NCBI GenBank assembly: GCA_902729315.2
Contig: LR746267.1
Location: 129,001-193,000 of the forward strand
Source of the DNA: Spirodela intermedia
Lineage: Eukaryota; Streptophyta; Magnoliopsida; Alismatales; Araceae
DNA length: 64,000 bases
Direction of reading: 5' to 3'
Part shown: positions 35,969-46,512 of the stretch, piece after piece
How positions within the stretch are numbered: position 1 is the first letter of the stretch
Layout of the letters: each line of letters begins with the position of its first letter
Translations under genes and position numbers: made by a program
The notes under the pieces: model-generated
What the model was told of the DNA's origin: nothing
The model's database searches: none
What the model saw: the letters and a program-made list of their open reading frames with translations, nothing else

Positions 35969-37144
35969 CGCACAATTAATATAAAATGGCGTTACCATAA
36001 CCTCTTAGTGAGATTAAGAAACGATGGTCACCATCATCCTATTACAACTGCCCTTCCAACTTCTGCCTCTCACAAAAAATATTGTAGCTCCATCGTCCCT
36101 CTCTCCCTCTTCCTCTTCCTCTCCCTCTCTCTCTCTCTCTCCCCATCCCTCTCTCTCTCTATATATATATATCTCCGTCTCTGCGTCGCTGTCTGTGATA
36201 GTTGACTTTCAGTCACGTGGTCCTCCATCACCCGTGATCCGCATGCTCTTCCGTGGCCAGGCTTCCGCCGCAATTCCTCCCAGTTCTTACAGGGAATTCG
36301 CACGTGGCCCAAAGTTCCATCTCGGCGCATTTCCAGCTGCGGGGTATGATTCCGACCGCACCTTTACCGGCTTGCGGTACCCCCAGCGGTGACGCCCCCT
36401 CTCTCTCTCTCTCTCTCCCTTCCCCCTCTCTCTCTCTCTCTCTCGATCTCTCTCTATATACACATATAGATTGGATCTTCCTAACATAGCCGCACGTTTC
36501 TCATACCCCCTCCTCTCGTTCCTCAGCATTCAGCGCGATATGGTGATGGGTCGCAGTCAGACCTCACCATCTTCCCGTCATGTTGGAGACGACGGTGAGA
36601 AGGATGATCTCCGACGGCAGCGGCGGGGAAACGTGGGCGATAACCGGCGCCACCAGCACGATTTCATTGTGTTAAGTGCCTCGTGCGAGATTAAGACATC
36701 CTCCTAACTGCGGCAGGCCGAGATTGGCGGCGGGCGGCGGCGAAAGTCGGATGGAGCGAGAGACAGAGCATGCGGCTCCAGAGCCAGATGAAGGTCGTCG
36801 GGCGATCGAAGTCAAAACCTATAGATTGTGGGCGGGTGCAGGGGTTGTTCGCAATCCCTACTTCTAAGTCAACCTTTAGACTTTTTATCGCGCGGATGGC
36901 GTGCGGAGACCGAACCCAGGACGAAAGTATCCGACGCTTATGGGACGCGGATATCTAACCAGAACCTAACGAAGAACTGTTGATGGGAGAAGACCTAACG
37001 CCGCGCCGGCGGCGTGAAGCGGCGCCGCCGGGCTCCCCTCGGCGGGGCTTGCGACGTTTGCGGGCATCAGAAGAGTCTGAGAAACGATGGACATAGCTCC
37101 TGAACGTGCAGTTAGAGATCTCTTACAGACGAAAGTCAACAGCT

Positions 37145-37292
37145 ACGGCATAGACTTTGGTTTCTCTGTGCAGACATGGGTTTACGGCGTAGGCTTTGGT
37201 TTCTCTGTGCAGGCACGGGTTTACGGCGTAGGCTTTGGTTTCTCTGTGCAGACAGGTTTACGGCGTAGGCTTTGGTTTCTCTGTGCCGGCGG
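37145..37292. repeat. 39-bp tandem repeat, nearly four copies
   Basis: Units start with ACGGC(A/G)TAG at 37145, 37184, 37223 and 37260, each followed by CTTTGGTTTCTCTGTGCAG or a close variant. Periods are 39, 39 and 37 bases; the last unit is cut short. It lies just downstream of the JAZ stop codon on the minus strand, so it may be in the 3' UTR. Confidence 0.93.
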
Positions 37293-37298
37293 AGCCTC

Positions 37299-37441
37299 CT
37301 AGACCCTTCGCCGGCGGCAGTGGTCGAGCTGCGGATAGGCTCCAGAAGGAGAAAACTCCGCGGTTGCAGCCCGCGCCCTCCGGTCGACGAGGAACCTGTG
37401 CAGGGACCGCACCATGGACTGGCCCAGATTCATCGTCAGCT

Positions 37442-37473
<32 letters not shown>

Positions 37474-37772
37474 CGCCGGTGCTCCGCTGTGAGATGGCGG
37501 AGCTGGCCGGTGTCAGCCTCGTCGTTCGTGTTCTCCGCCCCCGCTTCTCTTTCTTCGTCGTCTACGGCGCCTCGCTGGGCGGCGGCCAAGATCTCCATGG
37601 CCTGCCCCTCGGTCACCTTGCAGACGGAGATGCGACCGGCGTAGAAGATGGTCAACGTCGAGCAAGGAGGCCCTCCGCTGCTGCTCCGCCGGAGGGCCGC
37701 CGGAGGAGATTCTTCGACGCTGCAACTGCCGAAAAAGGGTACCCCCATCAGTTTTCCCGACCTTGGGGCCAT
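37299..37772 (-). CDS. Short JAZ/TIFY jasmonate-signalling repressor
   Basis: A single exon encodes 157 residues. The TIFY (ZIM) domain starts at about residue 38: TLTIFYAGRISVCKVTEGQAMEILAAAQ, with the core TIFYAG. This region binds NINJA and mediates dimerisation in JAZ proteins. A proline run encoded by CCG-type repeats (37443-37475) follows. A Jas-like motif is near residue 118: SMVRSLHRFLVDRRARA. It keeps SLxxF and the basic patch but has Asp where the canonical motif has Lys, lacks an LPIAR-like degron start, and lacks the final PY. This resembles the short JAZ7/8/13-type proteins. An LxLxL EAR motif is not visible. The start is uncertain: a TATA-like box sits only about 30 bases upstream, so the second Met (residue 9) may be used. 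There is no close full-length match that I can name. Confidence 0.8.
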
Positions 37773-37800
37773 GCTGCAGCGGAGAAGAGGAGGCCTCCCC

Positions 37801-37808
37801 TTTAAATA
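37801..37808 (-). promoter_or_regulatory. TATA-like box of the JAZ gene
   Basis: TATTTAAA on the minus strand, 29 bases before the first ATG of the JAZ frame. Its predicted start of transcription would fall at or next to that ATG. Motif identity is clear; function is inferred. Confidence 0.45.
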
Positions 37809-37824
37809 GGGTGAAAACGGCAGC

Positions 37825-37827
<3 letters not shown>

Positions 37828-37873
<46 letters not shown>
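37828..37873. repeat. (AG)n microsatellite in the JAZ promoter
   Basis: About 23 AG units between the TATA-like box and the G-box. Confidence 0.97.
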
Positions 37874-37875
<2 letters not shown>

Positions 37876-38928
37876 TATGAAAGAGGCGAAGTGGAGGGCG
37901 TCAATACGGAGAGCCGTGAGGAGGAAGGGGCGCGAACACGAGGAACACGTGAGCCGCAGGTTTTCGGATCGACCTTCTCCATCTTTGTTAAATATAGCAA
38001 ATGAACCCCAGTAAATATTTATTTAACGAAGGATAAACTAAATATCGTGTTAATAATATTACAATCTATTTATTTGCTCTCTCAAGGAAATAAGAGCGTC
38101 ATCTCATCCCGATCACACGAGCTGAGTTGAGCCTGGCGAGCCCAAGTCAACCATGGGCTGGGCCGCCCGAGCTGTGGAGTCTTCTGTGATGACGTGGGTA
38201 TCTCTCAGCCACCCGTTCTATGACGTATACGGGATGGACCCGTCAACCGATGTTAATCATGTGGGCCCTTGGTTGTGACTGGCCCAGTCTTTTTGGCGGC
38301 TTTACTTTGAGAGTTTTGACCGCCTCCCAACGACTTTGATCGTTCCTTCTCATATCAACGGCCAAGATCTTCCAAACGGTAGCAAGAGAGAGAGAGAGTG
38401 AGCGTGGAGATCATTGACGATGGGTGCCGAATGTTTATTTATCCGACGCCAGTGCCGTAACGGACATTCGCCTTGGGGAGAAAATTACAAATTAGACCCT
38501 GAGGATTTTCATTGGGGGTATATCTAAAATATAATGCGTTTCATTGGGGGTATATATAAAATATAATGCTCAATTGGAATTTCACCATTGTATAGATTCC
38601 TGATGATCCTGACCGACCGATTGATAGGCCCCGGCCGTGGATTTCATCAGGCGCTAGCGAGCAGCTTGGTTTGACTACCCAGATTCCCCCGCAGCTGACG
38701 CGGACCAGTCAAAGTCTTCGGAAACGGGTCCCACATTCCCGCCGAACTTCTCGTTGAATGTTGCGGCTGCGATCTCGAAATCGTTACAACTCGTCGATAG
38801 ACGGCAGGATTCGATGGATCTGGGATGGCATTGGACGTGCCGGTTGATCTGCACGACGCCAGATTGGGAAAAATTGCCTGTCCAGTTAAATACCGAGAGA
38901 CCAGTCCCCATCACAGCTCTCATCCTCC

Positions 38929-38966
<38 letters not shown>

Positions 38967-39941
38967 CCGTTCTTCTCAGCGGCAGCGCAGGAAGGGATTC
39001 CCCCGGGCGGCTGGGAGATTCGTCCTGAGGTAATGGATCTTAAGCTGCTCTTCGCTTTCTTTGGACCGCGGTCTTATCGGCTTGGTTGGTGGTCGTAATC
39101 TCCGCGAGTTCCAGACTCTGCGGCGCCTCACGCCGCCGCGGTCGTCTGGATTCGGATCAGTCGTCGGCTACTCTGGTTTTCTTCCCCATCCGGAACGTGA
39201 TATCGGTTTCTGTTTGAAAAGAAATTGATTCCAAAGTCTGCGGATGAGTAATCCGGATGCTGCTTGTTCGCGCTCGCTCCCGTTGTTGCTGTTACCTTAA
39301 CCTCTGCTGGTGTCTCGGCTGCTTGCTGGTTGTGCTTGCTATCGTCTGACTGCGATCTTCGGGAGCTCCTAATCCGTTGCGTCCGAGATTTCGTCTTCTC
39401 TGCGTCGTCGTTTGAGAGTTTAGGGGTAAATCTGTTCTGCTGCGGACACTGTTTCGATTGGGAGTCTCTTTCTTCTCGGTTGCTGCCGTGGGAGAAGAGA
39501 GATCTCTGCTCTGTTTCCTCTCCTCCGTCGATCCGCTCTTCCTCGTTCTGCGTTCACCGCTGGAACGTTCGATCGGGATCTGTAAGTTACCGAGTTTCTC
39601 AGCCGTTGACCGTGCGACGCTGGAGCTCTCTCTCTCTCTCTCTCGATCCTAAAATTTCGGATTCCTCTCTCGAGCTGCTCTGCCTTCGAGAAGACCGCGG
39701 GTAGACGTCCGTCCCCCTCAACGGATTCTGCTACATCAGCGGGGTTAGTTGAGGGAGGAAGGAGGGTAGTTCTCGAAGCCACGTGGGTTTCCACAGTTTT
39801 CAAATCTTTTGAATCAGAACCTCTCCCTCTGATCCACTCGCCGATTCCAGGTCATTCCACGACTTCTGGCGTTCTGATATTGTTCCTGTCTGTCCCTCCG
39901 TCTCCAAATTTCTCAGAGACCTCAGCCGAGCGGCGGCAGCG
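37874..39941. other. Spacer between divergent JAZ and CAT1-like genes
   Basis: No coding sequence. GGCCCA/TGGGCC motifs occur around 38157-38164, 38270-38276 and 38281-38286. A GA run is at 38936-38962. The portion from about 39000 is probably the CAT1 5' leader; a donor-like AG|GTAATG at about 39028 and an acceptor-like CCAG at 39847-39850 suggest a leader intron, which I cannot confirm. Confidence 0.45.
37946..37951. promoter_or_regulatory. G-box (CACGTG) upstream of the JAZ gene
   Basis: A perfect G-box 174 bases upstream of the JAZ ATG. G-boxes are bound by MYC2-type factors that induce JAZ genes in jasmonate feedback; that link is inferred. Confidence 0.5.
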
Positions 39942-41916
39942 GTGGTAGCAATGGGAACTGTCGGCGACGCGGCTTCCGATGGCGGCGCGAAGAGGCGGGG
40001 GTGCTCTTGCACTAAGGAGGACTTCCTGCCGGAGGAGTCGTTCCAGAACTGGGGAACCTACCGGAGGGCCATGAGAGAGACGTTTCCGAGGCTGTGGGAC
40101 CGGGTGACCTCGCGATCGCTGGAACAGTTGGAGCTGACGGAGGTGAAGGCTCGGAGCGGGCACGAGATGAAGAAGAACCTGACTTGGTGGGACCTGATCT
40201 GGTTCGGGATCGGCGCCGTCATCGGGGCCGGCATCTTCGTCCTCACTGGCCTGGAGGCCCAGACCGCCGCTGGCCCAGCCGTTGTCATCTCCTACGTTGT
40301 CTCGGGCATCTCCGCCATGCTCTCCGTCTTCTGCTACACAGAATTCGCCGTCGAGATCCCCGTTGCAGGTAAGAAAATACACACCTCCCTTTTTCCTGGT
40401 CGCAAGTAGGACATCCCTTGTTCTGTCTTCATCCACTTTTCCCGCCGAACGTGGACGCGACGGAGAAGAAGATAAACACGCCATCTGCCCGATTTGTTTT
40501 GCCGTCGTCGCCCGTTGACTAACGCCCCCCACAACCCTCTTCGGTGTCGGACCAGGTGGGTCCTTCGCGTACCTGCGAGTGGAGCTGGGGGACTTCGCGG
40601 CGTTCATCGCCGCCGGGAACATCCTGCTGGAGTACGTGATCGGCGGCGCGGCGGTGGCGCGGTCGTGGACGTCCTACTTTGCAACGCTGCTCAACCACCG
40701 GCCCAACGACTTCCGCATCCACGCGCCGGCGCTGGCGGAGGAGTACAACCGGCTCGACCCCATCGCCGTGGTGGTGGTGGCGGTCATCTGCGTCATCGCC
40801 GTGGTCAGCACCAAGGGCACCTCCCGCTTCAACTACATCGCCTCCATCCTCCACCTGCTGGTCATCATGTTCATCATCGTGGCGGGGCTGACCAAGGCCG
40901 ACACCAAGAACCTCTCCGACTTCACCCCCTTCGGCGCCCGCGGCATCTTCGACGCCTCCGCCGTGCTCTTCTTCGCCTACATCGGCTTCGACGCTGTCTC
41001 CACCATGGCGGAGGAGACGAAGAACCCCGGCAGGGACATCCCCATCGGGCTGGTCGGCGCCATGAGCATCACCACCGTCATCTACTGCGTGATGGCGCTG
41101 ACCCTCTGCCTCATGGTGCCCTACAAGGAGATCGACCCCGACGCGCCCTTCTCGGTGGCCTTCTCCGCCGTGGGCATGGACTGGGCCAAGTACATCGTCG
41201 CCTTCGGAGCGCTCAAGGGGATGACGACGGTGCTGCTGGTCTCCGCCGTCGGCCAGGCCCGGTACCTAACCCACATCGCCAGGGCCCACATGGTGCCCCC
41301 CTGGCTGGCGAAAGTCCACGGGAAGACCGGCACGCCCATCAACGCCACCGCCGTCATGCTGCTCGCCACCGCGATCATCGCCTTCTTCACCCAGCTGAGC
41401 ATCCTCTCAAACCTGCTCTCCATCTCCACCCTCTTCATCTTCATGCTCGTCGCCGTGGCCCTCCTCGTCCGCCGCTACTACGCCGCCGGCCGCACCACCC
41501 CGGGCGACCGCATCAGGCTCGCCGCCTTCCTGCTGCTGATCGTCGCCGCCTCCATCGCCACTGCCGTCTACTGGTCCACCGAGGAAGATGGCTGGTGGCC
41601 GTACGTGATCACCATCTCCGTCTGGTTCCTCTCCACGCAGGGGCTGCAGGCGATGGTGCCCAAGGCGAGGGAGCCGACGGTTTGGGGGGTGCCGCTGGTG
41701 CCCTGGCTGCCCTCGGCCTCCATCGCCATCAACATCTTCCTCATGGGCTCCATCGACGGCAAGTCCTTCGAGAGGTTTGCCATCTGGACTGCTTTCCTCC
41801 TCCTCTACTACTTCTTCATCGGTCTCCACTCCTCCTACGACACCGCCAAGGCAGCCGCCGCCGCCAACACCCAGCAGCCGCTCAAGACACTCGAGGAGGG
41901 CGCCGCCCGCCATTAA
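39942..41916 (+). CDS. CAT1: Cationic amino acid transporter, CAT1-like (APC superfamily)
   Basis: Two exons, 39942-40368 and 40556-41916 (stop TAA), join to 595 residues; Arabidopsis CAT1 has 594. A second Met at 39951 may be the real start. Family features: CSCTKEDFLPEESFQNWGTY at the N-terminus, ARSGHEMKK, then 14 predicted membrane spans beginning WWDLIWFGIGAVIGAGIF, with GLEAQTAAGPAVVISY and SVFCYTEFAVEIPVAGGSFAYLR around the splice site. Further on are AYIGFDAVSTMAEETKNPGRD, GQARYLTHIARAHMVPPWL and WGVPLVPWLPS. The protein imports basic amino acids such as lysine and arginine with protons, probably at the plasma membrane. The CAT1/CAT5/CAT8 clade fits; CAT1 is the best match by overall sequence. 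The intron is GT-AG, 187 bases. Confidence 0.94.
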
Positions 41917-42144
41917 TTACCAAGAGTAGCTAAAGCACTGGCCCGCCATGATTCTGTGTCACTAGATCATCGCAGTCTCACATACAGTCTGGGGATGTAC
42001 TTGCCAGTAAATATATCACAAGACAGCATTCATCATCATCATCACCAACGGTCGGTTAACGGCTGCGCAGCCGCTGAGCCATTTAAATTTACAGGAACAG
42101 ACACAGAAAGACAGAGGAGAGAGACACACACAAACACACAGAAA

Positions 42145-42175
<31 letters not shown>

Positions 42176-42187
42176 CGGGGGGGGATC
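41917..42187. other. 271-bp tail-to-tail spacer between CAT1-like and AIR9 genes
   Basis: Stop codons of the two convergent genes are 271 bases apart. The gap contains a CAT trinucleotide stretch, GA runs (42148-42174) and no gene. Both 3' UTRs must end here or overlap. Confidence 0.7.
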
Positions 42188-42905
42188 TCAGGTTTCGATC
42201 TTGAGGAGGGAGTTGAGGGAGGTGCTGTTGAAGCGCTGAGCGAGGCCGCGGATGACGAGGACGATGAGGTCCCGGAGGTGCCGTGTCTGCACGATCAGCT
42301 CCACCTCGTTATCGCCGTCCACTACCACCTTGAACCGGTGCTGGTCATTCCGGAGCACCTCCACCTGCAAATGTGTACGTTTTCTTCCATACACACGTAG
42401 AGAGGGAAAGAGAGAAAGAGAGAAAGAGAAAGCGAGAGAGAGAGAGAGAGAGAGAGGAAGAAGAAGGTTACGTGGAAGGGTGGGGCGTAAGAGCCGCGGA
42501 TTTCGGTCGTGGGGAAGGAGGTCTTGGAGCCCGGTTTGACGACCTTGACCCTTTTCCGGTTGACTTCTAGAATCCTTCTCTCGAGGTTTCCAGACCCTGG
42601 AGCCTGCGAGGAGCAGCCATCGTCTGGTCAGGTCAGAACTTGCTGTGGCAGAGGAGGATCCAGCTGGGTTGACCTCACGTACCTTCGCGGACTGACCCCT
42701 TTCACAGAGCACCTGATGCCACAGAGCAAGACCAGGAGAGAGAGAGAGAGAGACAGCGAGGAATTGACCATTAGAAGAATTCTACGGAAGAAGAAGAAAG
42801 AAAATATATGCAGGAGACGAGTTGGAGCTGAAGCATGAAAATACACCTCGAACTTGAGTGATCCGAGCTCCACTTTCTGCTTGACTTCGTTGTAAACATC
42901 CGGCT
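42188..42905 (-). other. AIR9 C-terminal domain exons
   Basis: Exons 42905-42847, 42712-42683 (only 30 bases), 42603-42472 and 42364-42188. They carry PDVYNEVKQKVELGSLKFE, then NLERRILEVNRKRVKVVKPGSK, then NEVELIVQTRHLRDLIVLVIRG, and the ending FNSTSLNSLLKIET. These match the conserved C-terminus of plant AIR9. The 30-base exon (VLCERGQSAK) would be easy to miss. Confidence 0.93.
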
Positions 42906-45900
42906 CTGTGGGCAAAAGAAGAAAAAGGTCAACTCCCCCTGAGTTCTCCCAGAAAAAAGGAAGGAAACGGGGCAAAGGAGAGTCAACGCCTTTGAGAAAA
43001 TGCTATCTAAAATCCGTTATTTTATGAACCATACCGACGGTTATGGGCTCGGTCGATGCAGAGACGGGCTCGCCCTCCGCTCCATCCTCCCTCACCGGAG
43101 TGTAGACTACCACCAGCCGGTAACCCACATCGTCAACGTTCCCCTCATACATCCTCCCGGTCTCACCTACACAAAAGGAACAGCACGGTCAACCACCACA
43201 AAAAATAATAAATAAATAAAAAACAGTACGAGAGAGTGCCAACTTGGGCCAAGATCCATTCCTAATCAGGGAAGCAGAGGAAAGGCCAGACGCAGAATGC
43301 CAACTTGGGCCGCCAATACCTACTGCATGCCCATCTAAGCTAGATGATCATTGGGGGAAAGGGTTGACCTTTTGGGAAACCCCTGAGCTTCTCTAGAACA
43401 GTCCCCCTCCCCTTCTGCGTCAAAAAAATGGCCTGCCAACTTAGACCGGCAATGTCTACTGCATGCCCATCTATCTAAGCAAGACGATCTGTGGGGAAGA
43501 AAGGGTTGACTTTTGAGAGTCCCCCCTATGTTTCTGTAGAACAGTCCCCTATCCTTTCTGCGTCAAAAAATGGCCTGACGCAGACTGCCAACTTAAACCG
43601 ACAATATCTACTGCATGCCCATCTAAGCAAGACGATCTGTGGGGGGAAAGGGTTGACTTTTGAGAGTCCCCCCTAAGCTTCTGTAGAACAGTGCCTTTGA
43701 ATTCGATTTTGGAGAAAGGCAGAAACACTGGATGGAGTTGACCTTGCGAAATTAGTGAAGAACAGGTCAACGCATAAATCTGGCGTACCAGGTATGGAGA
43801 TGAGATCTGGGCTCCCGACCATCGATCTTAGCCATTGAATCTTGCTCTTCCCTTCTTTTCCACCAAAATATGTACCACGGACCGCGTACAAGTTCGTGTG
43901 GAAACCTCTGCCTTCGATCTCCAGCTTGGTAATCTTGGGAATCCCTGACCAAGATTAATTAATTAATTAATTAATTAATTAAAATTAAAAATAAAAGACC
44001 ACTCCTTCACATAATGCAACATTCCTGATTGGTCAACTCCAGAAACATGATTTTTCATATTGTCTCGATGCAAGGTGGGCATCGAGAGAATATTCCCCCG
44101 AAAGGCCATATGAACTGGGGGGGGTTGTGTGCTTGGTTTTATGGGCCACAGCAGATTCAGAAATCAGTGTAAACTACAAGATAATTTCTGAATGCCAGAA
44201 ATGTAAAGATAATTTATCATATTTAAAAATAATAAAATTGAAGAATAAAACAGGAAAAAGGGACCAAGAGAACAAAGAGAGAGATCAATGAAATAGTCGC
44301 ACAACAAGTCTTCTCAGAGTTGACAAATATCGACCAATTCAGGAAAAAAATCCTCCCCGAAACATAATATGCATACACATCTTTTTTTTCCTTTTTCGTT
44401 TTTATTTTTTATTTTTTATTTTTTATTTTTCCTTTTTCTCCTGGTGTTTCTGTGTGTGTGTGTGTGTGTGTTTTCTGAGGAGGTTGGTTGCTTGACAAGG
44501 AGTAGGAGGCCCTCCTAGCCTCGGATCGAAGGTGATATGAGCAGAAAAACAACAGCAGCAGCAGCATTACGAGGCATCAAACCTGGTAATATCGGAGACG
44601 TTACAGCTGACACGGGTTCACTAGATCTTCCAAAAACGTCTGTAGCAATGCACTCGCATCTCAGGCATCGACCAATGTCCTTCAGCTGCAACTTATATGA
44701 ACACGATCTTTGGGAGGATAGAACCTCGAAGGACCGAGCGTCATCACTTTCTGTAGTGATGAACCTGCAGGAAAAGATCATATGGACGAACGGGTGGTTG
44801 TGTGATCGACATACAGCTCCAGGCCGGAAGAAATAATACCATTCACAGGATTTGGCAACGTACCATTGATATTTGACCTTCTCCTTGTATTTGCTCCAAA
44901 CGTTTCTCTGGGTAATGCTCTCGGGGATGATCTCCACGGCAGTCAGTGTCTCGCCTTCGACTGCACTTCCGGCGAAAGAGAGCCTTTGGATCTTCGGGAT
45001 CTCTGAGGAGATGATTGGGAGCCTCTTAACCACAAATGATGAAATGCAGATATGCTCTCAATCTTTTCCATCGACTAACAACTAGGTGGAGGTTGTTGTT
45101 GAGATCCATGTCATGGTGGGTCACTCTTTTTTTATTTTTTTTTATTTTCCATGAAAATATTGTCACGGAGAAGAAACATCATGTTTCATTCCTCGGATAC
45201 CTAGTTCATCTCTTTTTCTTCACTTAATAAATAAATATAATTCAATAATAAGAATGCATGGTTTTGATTACTACATATGAAACTGCTGCCCAAACGCCAA
45301 ACACTGAATCCTCTTCAGTCCCACAAGTAAATTGATGTAACTGCTCAACTATTAAGCCGACCAACTCTATGAACAGCCCTCATTTGCACTGCTACACATA
45401 TGAAATGAGCAATATTGGCCATGGAACATACCATTTATGCATGGATGAATTATTATAGCACGAAATGTGTTCTAAAGTCAGGATCAAAGTATGATCGGCA
45501 GGGAATCAGTGGATAGAAGTACAATCACAAAAATAATCAAGAAAATGAGCACAGGATATTTATTCGTAGATAAAGAATTATAGAATGAGGGAAAATATAT
45601 TTTTAATTACCAGGAAGAATAATATCGGTGCGCTCAGAGAGTCTCAACTCCCCAACGACTGAATCGGAGCGAACAGGTGTATACCTGCCAAATGAATTAG
45701 AATTCAAGTGAGAAAATGAGTTTAGGTAGTGATAACTTGCTATTATGCTCATAAAAGTAACAAAAATAACAAGAAATCTGAGAGTGAAAGTGGGCACAAT
45801 CACAAACATCGGGATCATGGCTTTTCAACACGAGGAGATTTTCAGTAGAAAATGACGGCAGCTATTGCAGACTTGTTAGAATTCCTACAAGCTCCATCAA

Positions 45901-46471
45901 GTAAACCATACAACTGGCTGACACAAACTTGTTTTCTTATAAAGCTCGAGAATGAAACCTCCATCCTGGTTAGAAAAGAGTCTCATCCATGTTACCAGCA
46001 TTCTATATGATCCAGGGGCTACGTAGAATATAAAGTAATCTAGCTTGAAGTTCTTTTGATTATCAAATGACACGTCCAACTGACACATGGAATTAAGTTC
46101 AACAGAACTGGAAGTAACGAGCATTAACCCAACTTCCAGTTAGCTCCAAAGCTTAAGACCTGGAAGTTCATCTCAACTAAAATGATGTCTAGACACCGAT
46201 TGTTCACGTCATATTTCATCGCAATGAGTGTGAGAACAGGCAACAGTGAAAGAGAGAAATGCATTAAAAATGGGAAAAAATACCCAAGATAGAAAACAAA
46301 TGTGGCAAACGCGATCAAGGGTAATCCGTTCAACCGGATCGAAGGCACACCCAGTTTCGTTCACTAGGAACACAAGTCAGCTGAAATTATCCCATCATCG
46401 AAACAGGGTACATTTCTTCGTTCATTTATGCAACAGGCATCGGTGCAACATTTTTCCAAAGCACATGACAA

Positions 46472-46512
<41 letters not shown>

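Larger units (their letters stand above)
35569..37298. other. Desaturase promoter and JAZ 3' flank
   Basis: The desaturase promoter and leader lie to the left, with GGCCCA-type motifs at 35900-35970. CT-rich runs and AT dinucleotides occur at 36100-36170 and 36400-36470. No coding sequence is supported at 35900-37140. The end holds the tandem repeat at 37145-37292. Confidence 0.5.

Noticed and set aside
40494-41933. 479-codon frame overlapping the CAT1-like exon 2
   Set aside because: It is a +1 shadow rich in His, Arg and Pro; the transporter frame has all family motifs and the correct splice junction.
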